Assembly (NCBI GenBank): GCA_037179385.1
Contig: CM074189.1
Span: 21,277,020 to 21,341,019, forward strand
Reading direction: 5' to 3'
DNA length: 64,000 nt
Origin: Holothuria scabra
Lineage: Eukaryota; Echinodermata; Holothuroidea; Aspidochirotida; Holothuriidae
Shown: one piece after another, positions 1 through 9,195 of the stretch
How positions within the stretch are numbered: the first letter of the stretch is position 1
Layout of the letters: each line of letters opens with the position of its first letter
The notes under the pieces: generated by a model
Seen by the model: only the letters and a program-made list of their open reading frames with translations
The model's database searches: none
What the model was told of the DNA's origin: nothing
Program-made: the position numbers and the translations under genes

Positions 1-104
1 AAGGGTTAATCTAAAATATCTGCACCACTCGGCTGAAGGGTTACGTGCACATACGCAGAGACAGTGGCATCAGCTTTGCAGTAAACACACTCCACAGGCT
101 TATT

Positions 105-363
105 TTAACCCTTCACCGTTGTTTGGGTCCTTTTGGACCCATGCGGAGAGCTCGGCTGTCACCCATCTTTACTGTTTCACGCGGAGCTCGAAACTGCGAG
201 TAGCTACCCGAAAATTCGGCCACAACAACGAGAGAGACAATAGTTTAAGGTCACGGGGTCAATGGCCTACGGAAGCCGATGCGGGGCGGGCTACGTCCGC
301 TTTTCCGCCCACTCCCGAGGCGCGCAAATATGCCCCGATCGGAGCACAACGGTAAAGGGTTAA
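105..363. mobile_element. piggyBac-like MITE, copy 1
   Basis: The element is bounded by TTAA on both sides and has inverted ends, CCCTTCACCGTTG on the left and CAACGGTAAAGGG on the right. TTAA targets with CCC...GGG termini are typical of the piggyBac superfamily. Inside is a perfect hairpin, GGGTCC TTTT GGACCC. There is no transposase, so it would be non-autonomous. Confidence 0.7.
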
Positions 364-458
364 CCTAAAATATCTGCACCACTCGGCTAAAGGGTTACGT
401 GCACATACGCAGAGACAGTGGCATCAGCTTTGCAGTAAACACACTCCACAGGCTTATT

Positions 459-714
459 TTAACCCTTCTCCGTTGTTTGGGTCCTTCTGGACCCATGCGG
501 AGAGCTCGGCTGTCACCCATCTTTACTGTTTCACGCGGAGCTCGAAACTGCGAGTAGCTTCCCGAAAATTCGGTCACAACAACGAGAGACAAAAGTTTAA
601 GGTCACGGGGTCAATGGCCTACGGAAGCCGATGCGGGCGGGCTACGTCCGCTTTTCGGCCCACTCTCTAGGCGCGCAAATATGCCCCGATCGGAGCACAA
701 CGGTAAAGGGTTAA
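459..714. mobile_element. piggyBac-like MITE, copy 2
   Basis: Same termini and TTAA boundaries as copy 1, with CTCCGTTG in place of CACCGTTG and the internal hairpin loop TTCT in place of TTTT. Because linker and element are duplicated together, this copy probably arose by tandem duplication and not by a second insertion. Confidence 0.7.
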
Positions 715-730
715 GTCTCCCCCATCTATG

Positions 731-1250
731 GTGGAAAAGTGCCAAAAATTTGACAACCAGTGTAAATATATGATTTGCGCCCGATGTTTATGGAAATGCC
801 AACACTGTTAACACAAATTACGTCCAGTCGAATAGTGCATTAACTGACTAATAACGTTAGTCAACAGCATTGACTAATATTTGACGAATATTTGACCCAG
901 CTGAATTAGTTTCAAACAAATTTTTAGCCCCATTGACTGAATTTTGACTGTTCTTTAGCCCATTGATAAGATAATAGTCTGCTATCATCACAGAGTAGAC
1001 AAATATGAGTGACTATCCTTGTTAGTCAATTCAGACGCCCCTTGACGAATTTCAGCTTACAGTGATCTTTCTCGATGTAACACTGACCGACAGCTTTTAT
1101 CGGACACGCGTATTCCGATAAAAGGTGTCTATCGATGTGACGCATCGCGAAATAATTAGTATGTGTATATATATTTATATATTTAATTTTCGTAGACGGC
1201 GATACAAATCATATATTTACACAATTGACAAATTTTGGCACCTTTTCGCC
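731..1250. mobile_element. Foldback (MITE-like) element
   Basis: The arm at 731-780 (with GTGCCAAAAATTTGACAA and TGTAAATATATGATTTG) is matched in inverted orientation by 1204-1250. The interior, 830-1060, is rich in TTGACT/AGTCAA steps in both orientations, including GACTAA..TTAGTC around 845-862. No target duplication could be fixed. Class unknown. Confidence 0.55.
1094..1124. other. Perfect 10-bp hairpin
   Basis: CTTTTATCGG and CCGATAAAAG are exact reverse complements separated by 11 nt. It lies near the right side of the 731-1250 foldback, outside its matched arms. No function is implied. Confidence 0.6.
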
Positions 1251-1426
1251 CAGATCTTTGAGGGATTTCATAAACCCTTCCTAAAATCGGACCAGAGTCC
1301 TATCCGGGTAAAATAAACGTCTTTTAGGGGGCATACATGTATTTCGGCCTATGCATTCTAAAAGTTGTTTTTATGGATTAAACTTTGTTCTAAATAATTA
1401 TTCTTTTTTGCCGATACTTTAGATGT

Positions 1427-1545
1427 AAACACGTTTAGATGCTAAGCACACGTAACTTAATTCCTTAACATTTAGCTTTAAACAAGTTTGATTGCTACAC
1501 ATTTAGTGTTTAACAGCTAAATATGTTCGGCATTCAAACGTGTTT
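1427..1545. repeat. Short foldback sequence
   Basis: AAACACGTTT (1427-1436) pairs with AAACGTGTTT (1536-1545). Inside, CATTTAGCTTTAAACA (1469-1484) pairs imperfectly with 1507-1525. It sits just beyond the second exon of the minus-strand secreted-protein gene and looks like a decayed miniature element. Confidence 0.45.
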
Positions 1546-1643
1546 TCAAAGTTGTAGCAAAATAAATGTTTAATTGCTAACCACTTTTTTTAGAATGTGG
1601 TGCTTTTTCTTTCATTTCGTATTATACGGGTTAGCCTACTTAC

Positions 1644-1781
1644 CGAGCAAGTCTGTAATGGTTACGTCTTTGTGAGAGGCGAATTCCTTGAAGTGTGATT
1701 GTTTGTTCTCCTTGCATGGAACCATTTGAACTTTGGCATTGAGATCATCTACCTGCTCACGTGCATAACAAACAGGTTCAC
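1644..1781 (-). CDS. Exon 2 of an unrecognised secreted protein
   Basis: This 138-nt exon is bounded by TTTTAG| (acceptor) and |GTAAGT (donor) on the minus strand, phase 1 to phase 1, and is open throughout. It encodes about 46 residues starting GEPVCYAREQVDDL, with two cysteines (CYAR and VPCKE) and ending VTITDLL. It joins in frame to the signal-peptide exon at 3179-3113. The next exon was not found and presumably lies left of position 1. The G/S-K-DVTI-x-LL ending resembles the first strand of thioredoxin-like secreted proteins such as selenoprotein P, but this is only a guess. Confidence 0.6.
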
Positions 1782-2487
1782 CTAAAATTATAAAATAAAG
1801 GACCCTGACACAATAATAATATCCAATGGTGTACTAACCAAAACACACAAATTACAAGTTACAGATCCTAAAAATATGCACAAAGCTTGTTTAAGGAACG
1901 GGCATTTGGGATTAACTGAACTTTCGTTCTTTTCTGCTCATAAAACCTTTTTTCGGGTGTGGGGGGTGGGGGGGGGGGTGGATAAAACAGCTATCCATCC
2001 CTTCGATGAAATGAACAAACTTAATGATTTTTCATTTTACGCCAAATGCCTACTGCCATATAGGTTACGTTATAGCTTTACAAATACACCTTTCTTTTGA
2101 GGGAATCTAAATATTTGTCAGATAACTGACTGTTTGAAAAAGTAGGAGGGCTAATAGCCGGATAGACTTAGCTTTGAGCGTACTCGACCTTGCATATTAT
2201 ATTTTACTTACAAGATATTAAGACACTAATCTTCTTTACAGAATTCCTAATATTGAAAAAAAAACGTTTTTATTTTAATGCCTTCTCTTGAAGGGGTGCA
2301 GTAGCCTACATAACCGCTGTCTAAATAGTTCTAATTGAAGAATGGTAGAAGAAGGAGGCACTAGTTAATGTAATAAAAATAGGGCGATGCGCACTGTTTA
2401 ACATGAAATTTCCTAATTTGCTAACGATAACCCTAATCCCTATCCTAATCCGAACAAAGAATACAATCGATACAATACAATGGCAAC

Positions 2488-2651
2488 CAGCAGCGTAGCC
2501 AGGATTGTGTTATGGGGGGGGGGGGGGGCACGACATGAGGGGAAAGTCTTAGGACAGAGAGACAAAACCACTATTTTATGTGTTTTTTCATTGCTAGGAT
2601 GGGTCATGGGGAGGTTCTAAACCCCCAAACCACCCCATGGCTACGCCACTG
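2488..2651. mobile_element. hAT-like MITE with 8-bp target duplication
   Basis: The ends CAGCAGCGTAGCCAGG and CATGGCTACGCCACTG are imperfect inverted repeats. The element is flanked by an exact 8-bp direct duplication ATGGCAAC (2480-2487 and 2652-2659), the duplication size made by hAT transposases. It contains a run of 15 G (2514-2528). Related end fragments (GTGGCGTAACCAGG type) occur near 2752-2770 and 10871-10890. It sits in the first intron of the left gene. Confidence 0.75.
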
Positions 2652-3112
2652 ATGGCAACAGCCAATCAAGAAACACCTTGGTAAACATCTAATCAAATCT
2701 ACCCATGAAATGATGCAAAGTACATTAATTCATTGATAACGGTATAACGATCAGCGTTGTAGCCAGGAACTTTTGCGGCTGATATAGGGAATAGGTCTTG
2801 GGGAGGTGACCTCCTCCCCTTTGAGAAAGCTTTGAACAATTAAAGGCCCTTAGATGCGATTTGGTGCAACGAAGTCATGGTGCCAGTTACATCATCGTCA
2901 TACATCATATTTCAGCATGATTTTTTTTACTGTTTGAATAACGGACATGTTAAAAATTTCAGACTGGGTTTTTTCTTCTAATCTGTCAATGCATGTATCG
3001 GTACCACACATAAAGGGCGTTGCTATTCGGAGTCTGTTTACACCATGTGTGGAGATACTATTGGAAAATGTTTTTGTTTAATTAAACATTTAAACAAAAT
3101 AGTTTAACTTAC

Positions 3113-3179
3113 CACCGACTATTGTAACCACAAGTCGTAATCCTGCCAACAACGCAATTAAGAAATTATGTAAAGACAT
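3113..3179 (-). CDS. Exon 1 of an unrecognised secreted protein (signal peptide)
   Basis: The ATG at 3179-3177 starts a 22-residue hydrophobic segment, MSLHNFLIALLAGLRLVV followed by TIVG, then splices at a consensus donor G|GTAAGT in phase 1. It fits the phase-1 acceptor of the exon at 1781-1644. Together they give about 68 residues: a signal peptide and a short mature start with two Cys. No other minus-strand ATG with a comparable hydrophobic run lies just upstream. The gene has the same orientation as the KCP-like gene, 13.5 kb downstream of its stop, with a retrotransposon between. Both exons come from splice logic alone; transcript support is lacking. Confidence 0.6.
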
Positions 3180-4060
3180 AGTGTTGTGTTCGCCTCGTTT
3201 CACGAGGTGTGATCTTTTGTATCAAACCTTCCTCTGAAACATTTCGTTCAATTTAATTCTATAAAAGAAAAACTTTTTTCGATTCCAGCTGCTAAAAGTA
3301 TATTCAACTCGCAGGTGCGGTTTGTTTGTGTTGATGACTTCAGTCAGACAAACTATTTAACTGCTGAAGTTTCAATGTTCTTTATGATCTAGATGGCATT
3401 TTGCAATAACTCTAAGACAATTATACAACCGTTTAATAACAGTATGATGAATGTGTAACAACCCTAAAACTAAAGGAAAAACAGTCTTCAGGAGTTTACC
3501 TACGTATATTTTTCTGTCTCATACTTTATATGACCATTGCATGTGAAAATGTAGCCTAGGAGCTAATGGCCTGGAGACACTCAAAAAGAAAGAAAGAAGA
3601 AGAAGAAAATAAAAGCGAAAAACAAAAAGAGCAACTTGACTTATGGAACGTATTAATAATAGCATTTTATCATTAGTACGCAATTAGAGTCTAATAATTA
3701 ATATTTATACCTTTCACTTGGGAACAGGGAATGATTATATATCCCGTATTTATCGATGATAAATATAGAATTTTGTAATAAAATAAAAATAACGGATCCT
3801 TTCTTCAATTTGTTTCTTTCATCTAGAAGAAAAGAGTTGAGGGTTTAGTAATAAATCTGTTATCATGATCATACTAAGTACAAGATCATCGCTATCAGTT
3901 ATAATACGAAAGAAAAAAAGAAAGGTAATTTGTACACAATTATTCCTGTATATACGAAGGAGGGACCCGTGTTATATTTTACTAGAACTCGTAATGTTTA
4001 CGTTTCAGTTTTTGTTGCTATTTGAATATGGAGATACTGGTAAATCTGCCGAAATAAGAT
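3180..4060. other. AT-rich region upstream of the left gene
   Basis: This should hold the 5' UTR and promoter of the left minus-strand gene, but I cannot fix a transcription start. A purine-rich stretch (3585-3620) and AT-rich low-complexity sequence follow. No exon is seen. Confidence 0.35.
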
Positions 4061-4138
4061 GAAAGTTGGCATGGCAACATATTGAATAATGTAATATGAG
4101 GCAAGGGAGGTGCTAGTCTTGTTTCACGACTCTGGTTT

Positions 4139-4199
4139 CACCTCCCATCATGCAACACTTCGGTATTACATGAGATGCATTCAATCGACCAGACTTCAG
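4139..4199 (+). repeat. DIRS left inverted-repeat segment
   Basis: CCTCCCATCATGCAACACTT begins the segment. Its first half is found inverted at 8853-8884 and its second half inverted at 9048-9081, so the two complementary stretches are about 165 bp apart at the right end. An inner GGGAGGTG/CACCTCCC pair lies just outside (about 4107-4146). Confidence 0.7.
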
Positions 4200-4282
4200 C
4201 CTAAACGTGGGGTGCGTTCAGGTTAGTTACTTCTGTATCCTGCTTCGCAGAACAGGAGTTACACATTGTGAAATATAGGATT

Positions 4283-4583
4283 AGGCCTCCGGCTGTACTA
4301 AATTGGGCTATCCACGCAAAATTAACGGGACATAGCCTCCGGCTGTACTGTAAGTCCTGATCAGACAATTTGTACATGTTATACCCGGGGCAAAGCCTAC
4401 GGCTCTTGTGAGTCCTGATCAAGGAATTTATATAAAACTTATACATTTGTACAAAGCCTTCGGCTGTAGCAAGGCCTAACGTTAGAATAACCCCCCAAAA
4501 TTTGCATGAAATTATTTTGGACAAAGCCCCCGGCTGTTTGACATAACCTCTCCAAAATAGGAAATTGGACAAGGCCTCCAGCC
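4283..4583 (+). repeat. Six short AGCC-xxx-GGCT hairpins in the DIRS leader
   Basis: Degenerate copies of AGCCTCCGGCT lie at 4283, 4334, 4394, 4455, 4525 and 4573, spaced 48 to 70 bp. Each is a 4-bp inverted pair around a 3-nt centre, and most are followed by TGTA or TGTT. The last copy reads GGCCTCCAGCC. The series ends just before the gag-like frame. Confidence 0.65.
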
Positions 4584-4649
4584 GAAAAAAGTCCGATTTT
4601 CTATCAATACTAGGCTTGTATATGTCTTTATCTACAAGCTGTTTGTGCA

Positions 4650-5567
4650 GTGCTGTCCTCTGGTATTATTGTCAGCATGGAAGGCTCAGAAGAGCTGAAC
4701 TTTACTGGGGAGATTCTAGGTGTATCGGTTCCAGAGCAGGAGCAGGATCTGGATAAAGAGCTCCAGGACCTTTTAAAAACAGACCACACTGAGGAGGAAG
4801 ATACGGCCTCAATGTGTACAGTTGAAGAGGACAAAACAGAGGTCCTGCTAGCCAGTTTGGTTTCCGAGTTGGGGAAATCAGACAAAGTCGGAAAACCTAT
4901 TCAGGAAAAGGTAGCCAAATTAGTTGAAGGGTTATGTCCAGGGGGGCTTGGCGAAGCTCAGCTCAAAGAAAAGCTGGCAAAATACATGCGGCCCTCCAAT
5001 GTCGAGTCCCTTCAGCCTACAACAGTAAATCATGTATTCTGGTCAAACCTCCAGTTCAAAACAAAAAGAGAGGATATAAAGTTGCAGAAGCTCCAGCTTC
5101 TTAATATTAAAGGCATGATTGTACTCTCTCGGTTGTTTGATCAGGTTATAGCCTCAAAGACGCCCTTGGACAAGGCAACCATTGTCTCGGCCTTGTCAGA
5201 TGCCCTAGCTTTTGTAGGTTCCGGCAATAAGGCGCTCAATTTCTTCAGACGAGAATTGATTAAACCAGAACTCAAAACTGAGTATCAGGCACTCTGCTCT
5301 ACTGCCATACCAGTCACTACTGAACTTTTTGGTGACAATGTATCACAAAAAGTTACAGACATCTCAGAAGCCAACAAAGTTAGCAAACGTTGCCTTGACC
5401 CATTTAATGCACGTCGACAGGGCACAAGACCCTGTCGAGGAAGTGGGCGCTCTTTCAGAGGAGCACAGAGCCGTTTCCAGCCTTATGACCGGCGTCCTTT
5501 TTTAGGAAGAGGCCGGACACAGTACAGACCTCCACATCAGAAGAGAGGTTTTTCGAGCCGCTTCTAA
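4650..5567 (+). CDS. DIRS ORF1, gag-like protein
   Basis: An intact 305-residue frame; the likely start is the ATG at 4650, or residue 10 (MEGSEELNF). The N-terminal third is acidic (runs of E and D). The middle is helical with the segment LSRLFDQVIASKTPLDKAT. The C-terminal 50 residues are basic and rich in R and G (RRQGTRPCRGSGRSFRG), as in other DIRS ORF1 proteins, which are presumed to bind nucleic acid. No zinc knuckle is visible. The RT frame starts right after it. Assignment rests on position and composition. Confidence 0.7.
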   Translation: MLSSGIIVSMEGSEELNFTGEILGVSVPEQEQDLDKELQDLLKTDHTEEEDTASMCTVEEDKTEVLLASLVSELGKSDKVGKPIQEKVAKLVEGLCPGGLGEAQLKEKLAKYMRPSNVESLQPTTVNHVFWSNLQFKTKREDIKLQKLQLLNIKGMIVLSRLFDQVIASKTPLDKATIVSALSDALAFVGSGNKALNFFRRELIKPELKTEYQALCSTAIPVTTELFGDNVSQKVTDISEANKVSKRCLDPFNARRQGTRPCRGSGRSFRGAQSRFQPYDRRPFLGRGRTQYRPPHQKRGFSSRF

Positions 5568-5569
5568 CG

Positions 5570-7650
5570 AGAGGTGAGGTATGTTCAATTTCTTCCCAAA
5601 GTAAAAAGAGCACGGTCAGGTCTACTGAAGCCATTGCTGTTAAAATTAGCAAATACTTCGAAAATTGGAAAATATTAATCTCTGACAGGTTTATTTTGGG
5701 GATTGTTTCAGGGTATGACATTGAGCTTGAATCAGCACCTCCTGCTCGGAGTTTCATATTCAAACATTCTCAGTTTTCAAAAGCGGAGGAAGCAGTAATT
5801 GCATGTGAGATAAATAAACTTATCAGCAAAGGTGTTTTGGAATGTACTAATCACTCTAAAGATGAATATCTTTCCTCAATTTTCCTACGTCCCCCAAAAG
5901 ATGGTACCCAACGCCAGATTCTAAATCTGAAAAAATTTAATACCTATGTGCAGTATCATCATTTCAAAATGGATTCCCCGCAGACAGCAATACATTTAAT
6001 GACAAAAGATTGTTTCATGGCTTCAATAGACCTGAAAGATGCTTATTATTCGGTTCCAATTGCAGCATCTAGTCGTAAATATCTTCGTTTCCAATGAGCA
6101 GGACAGTTGTACCAATATACCTGCCTTCCCAATGGTTTGGCATCCGCACCAAGAATTTTTGCAAAATTACTAAAACCATTGTATTCTTCTTCACGATGTC
6201 AGGGACATTCCTGTTTTGGTGATGACTCGATTTTTAAACATGACACTTACAAAGGATGTGTCAATACTGTTAGTGCTGCTGTAAATCTTTTTCAAAGTTT
6301 AGGCTTCACTATACATACTGAAAAATCACACCTACTACCTTCTAAAAAGTTGGTTTTCTTAGGTTTCATGTTGAATTCGGCAGACGTGACGGTACGTCCT
6401 ACCGAAGACAAAACCGCTCGCAGTATACAAGAGTTTGTTACATTCAGAGATTCTGGTAACAAAACAGTGCGTGATTTGGCCCGAGTGATTGGACTGCTAG
6501 TATCATTATTCCCTGGGGTTCTGTACGGTAAACTCCATTACCGTAACTTAGAGTTCGATAAAATTTAAGCCCTCAAAGACAGTAGGGGCGACTTTAATAG
6601 TAGTGTTACACTGTCATGCCATTCTATTGAAGATTTGAATTGGTAGGTATCCAATCTACCTTCTGCATATATGCCTATCAGTCAGTCGGGGCCAAATATG
6701 TGTTTGTCTACTGATGTTTCCAGCATTGACTGGGGTGCTTATTGTTCCACAACGGGCGCCAAAGTGGGGGCGGATGGTCTCCCAGTTACAGCTCATTCCA
6801 TATAAATGTATTAGAACTACTTGCTATTTTTATGGGCCTCGCGTCTTTGTGTTCACGTTTGGAAAATAAGAACATCAAGATCATGTGTGATAATTCTACA
6901 GCAGTTTCGTATGTTAATGCAATGGGCGGAACTCATTCAGTAATGTGCAATAACATAACAAAAAAGATCTGGCTGTGGCGCATCCAGAGGGGTATATGGC
7001 TTACGTGCAGGTTTCTGCCTGGCAAAACTAATACAAAGGCAGACAGTCTTTCTCGCCGGCTTAACTCAAATACCGAATGGATGTTGGACCCTTCTGTTTT
7101 TCAAAAAATAACCGCGATATGGGGAGAACCAGATGTAGATTTGTTTGCTTCCCACTTAAACAAACAAGTCACTCTGTATGGTTCTTGGAAACCAGATGTG
7201 AATGCAGCCATCATTGATGCTTTTTCAGTCACATGGACCGACTATTTCTTTTATGCCTTTCCTCCTTTTAGCATGATCCATCGTTGTCTGCACAAAATAC
7301 AGAAGGAACAAGCAACAGGAATTCTCATAGTCCCCAATTGGCCGACACAGGCATGGTTTACAATGCTATTAAACATGACCACGTATACGCCGCGGCGGTT
7401 ACCCGCAACGGAAACCCTGCTGTTCCTGCCAGAAAACCCGGAACAGGTATCTCACCCCCTGGGCAACAAACTGCAGCTCATTGCATGCCGCTTGTCCGGT
7501 CAGCCCTCAGCAGGAGAGGCTTGTCATCCAAAACCATTGATATTATCTCATCCTCATGGAGAGCCATCACTCAGAAACAGTATGCCACTTATCAAAAACG
7601 GTGGGTCGACTTTGCTCAACCCAAAAACTGTACGCTTTCCCCGTCTGTAA
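5570..7650 (+). pseudogene. DIRS reverse transcriptase / RNase H, broken
   Basis: Recognisable blocks are the entry region (NWKILISDRFILG), the RT strand with the first catalytic Asp (SIDLKDAYYSVPI), the LYQYTCLPNGLASAPR block, a GDDS block where the family has [YF]xDDS, LVFLGFMLNS, and the RNase H region (HINVLELLAIF, DNSTAVSYVNAMGG) ending in DVDLFAS. Damage: a TGA at 6095-6097 and a TAG at 6644-6646, both where the family has Trp, a TAA at 6566-6568, and a frameshift near 6750. The Tyr/Ile residues before the catalytic Asp pair are also altered. This copy cannot make a full-length polyprotein without recoding. Confidence 0.85.
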
Positions 7651-8468
7651 GGGATGTTCTGGAATTTTTAACCCGACTCTTCCAGGAAGGCATAGGGTAT
7701 AGTGGGCTAAATACAGCCCGGAGTGCGCTCTCAGCCTTTCTCTCATTGGGGGATGCTAACACAATTGGATCCCATCCTTTAGTTACAAGATTTATGAAAG
7801 GATTTTTTCATTTGAGGACACCACAAAGTAGATATCCGGAGATATGGGATGTCTCTTTGGTACTCAATCACCTCCGGACACTGCATCCATTGGAGGATAT
7901 GCCTCTAAAGTGCCTTACTCACAAATTACTCATGCTTATTGCACTAGTCTCAGCACAGAGAATACAAACCATGCTATTGCTTAACATAGCACATATGCGG
8001 AAAACATTGAATTCCTATATTTTTACAATTGAAGACCTGGTTAAACAATCAAAGCCAGGTAGAAAACAACCAAGGGTTATTTTAGAGCATTTTCCTCAGG
8101 ATGAAAGACTGAGCGTTTTTCTTGTATTATCAAAGTATCTTGAGGTAACTGGTCCCTTTCGAGGGAAGGAAACCCAACTTTTTATTAGTTATATGAAACC
8201 CCATCACAGGGTATCAAATAATACTCTGGCGAGATGGCTAAGAGAAACAATGGCCATTTCGGGGGTTGATGGTTTTTATTATAAAGCTCGCAGTACAAGA
8301 GCAGCTTCTGTGTCTGCAGCGAAGGTTAATAGTTTACCACTCGAAAATATCCTTCGTACAGCAGGTTGGAGCTCTGAGAGTACGTTCGCCAAATTTTATA
8401 ATAAACCAATAACGCAGCCGGAAAAAACCTATGCTGCCAGTATTTTGAGTTCCACATCAAGGTTGTGA
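7284..8468 (+). CDS. DIRS tyrosine recombinase (YR)
   Basis: An open frame of up to 394 codons; its first 120 or so overlap the RT/RH frame in another phase, as usual in DIRS. The catalytic domain shows Arg226 (SAQRIQTM), the second-Arg block RSTRAASVSAA with Arg339, GW at 361-362 and the nucleophile Tyr372 (KFYNK). The residue three before Arg339 is Arg336, where DIRS recombinases usually have His. The enzyme integrates circular cDNA by cutting and rejoining without an integrase. The true start is uncertain: upstream of about residue 68 the reading may not be protein. The frame is intact, but the His to Arg change makes activity doubtful. Confidence 0.85.
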   Translation: MSAQNTEGTSNRNSHSPQLADTGMVYNAIKHDHVYAAAVTRNGNPAVPARKPGTGISPPGQQTAAHCMPLVRSALSRRGLSSKTIDIISSSWRAITQKQYATYQKRWVDFAQPKNCTLSPSVRDVLEFLTRLFQEGIGYSGLNTARSALSAFLSLGDANTIGSHPLVTRFMKGFFHLRTPQSRYPEIWDVSLVLNHLRTLHPLEDMPLKCLTHKLLMLIALVSAQRIQTMLLLNIAHMRKTLNSYIFTIEDLVKQSKPGRKQPRVILEHFPQDERLSVFLVLSKYLEVTGPFRGKETQLFISYMKPHHRVSNNTLARWLRETMAISGVDGFYYKARSTRAASVSAAKVNSLPLENILRTAGWSSESTFAKFYNKPITQPEKTYAASILSSTSRL

Positions 8469-8559
8469 TGTAATGCAAAGTAGTCATCCTTTAAGCTACA
8501 TGTCATTAATTCTTCATATTCATTTATTCAAGTGGCATTGGTCACCTTTTTGGGATGTA

Positions 8560-8738
8560 TAAGATAAATGTCATTAAGTTTTCTGGGATGTACAAGAAAC
8601 ATGTCATTATGTTCTCTGGAACGTATAAGATACATGCCATTATGTTCCCTGGAATGTATAAGATACATGTCATTATGTTCTCTGGAATGTATAAGATACA
8701 TATCATTATGTTCTCTGGAATGTAAAAGTTATATGTCA
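8560..8738. repeat. 33-bp minisatellite in the DIRS 3' region
   Basis: About five and a half copies of a 33-bp unit of the type CATTATGTTCTCTGGAATGT + ATAAGATACATGT. Since 33 is a multiple of 3, the minus strand reads as an open 11-residue repeat (YIPENIMTCIL). I take that frame as a by-product of the period and not as a gene. Confidence 0.85.
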
Positions 8739-8852
8739 TAAGTTTTCATATTGATTTATTCCAGTGGAGTTAGCAAACACAAATACAGAAAGCCAGTCCA
8801 CCTAATATGAATTTGTTCTGTATTTGAATGGTCAGCTCGAGTTTTGAAACCC

Positions 8853-9164
8853 CATGTAATACCGAAGTGTTGCATAATGGGAGGTAAAATCAACAAATTA
8901 AACGAGACTTACCTGTAAGTTGAAGTTTGATCGGGATTTTACCGACCATCAAAGCAACGGTGAGGGATTGCATGCCCTCCCGATAATAATTTTTTGAGCC
9001 CCGCCCAGTTACGGGTCTCACCAAGTCGCTGACCATTGAGCTTTAAAACCTGAAGTCTGGTCGATTGAATGCATCCCATGTAATCCCTCACCGTTGCTTT
9101 GATGGTCGGTAAAATCCCCATCAAACTTCAACTTACAGGTAAGTCTCGTTTAATTTGTTGATTA
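8853..9164. repeat. Right-end complementary region with long foldback
   Basis: 8887-8975 and 9077-9164 are near-perfect inverted copies of about 88 bp, with AAGCAACGGTGAGGGATTGC on the left arm. The spacer holds 9048-9081, the inverted copy of the left DIRS end, and 8853-8884 just outside holds the other half. This could be the internal complementary region of the DIRS plus its right terminal repeat, or a foldback element joined to the DIRS end. Confidence 0.65.
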
Positions 9165-9195
9165 GTTTGCGACCCTACGGAGCCGTATAAAGCCT

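Larger units (their letters stand above)
1..714. repeat. Tandem array of a 355-bp unit containing a piggyBac-like element
   Basis: Two near-identical units lie head to tail, differing by a few substitutions and small indels. Each has a linker of about 100 bp (starting CCTAAAATATCTGCACCACT in the second unit) followed by one miniature element. The window opens with AAGGGTTAA, the same as the right end of that element, so the array probably continues to the left. The unit's short reading frames repeat in both copies but show no known domain, so I treat them as non-coding. Confidence 0.85.
4062..9170 (+). mobile_element. DIRS-like tyrosine-recombinase retrotransposon, partly decayed
   Basis: The element has a gag-like frame, a reverse transcriptase/RNase H region and a tyrosine recombinase frame that overlaps the RNase H region out of phase. 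This is the DIRS order, and there is no LTR-type integrase or protease. Its ends are inverted repeats, not direct LTRs: 4139-4173 is complementary to 8853-8884, and 4165-4199 is complementary to 9048-9081, as expected for DIRS terminal and internal complementary regions. The outer boundaries are approximate. The gag and recombinase frames are open; RT/RH carries three stops and a frameshift. Confidence 0.85.

Noticed and set aside
119..670. Repeated short plus-strand frames (MFGSFWTHAESSAVTH...)
   Set aside because: They lie inside the tandem piggyBac-like elements and diverge by frame-shifting indels between copies.
1194..1270. Minus-strand peptide EGFMKSLKDLGEKVPKF as exon 3 of the left gene
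   Set aside because: It would need a phase-0 start after a phase-1 donor, a stop lies directly upstream, and it overlaps the arm of the 731-1250 foldback.
8542..8739. 65-residue minus-strand frame YIPENIM...
   Set aside because: Produced by the 33-bp minisatellite.
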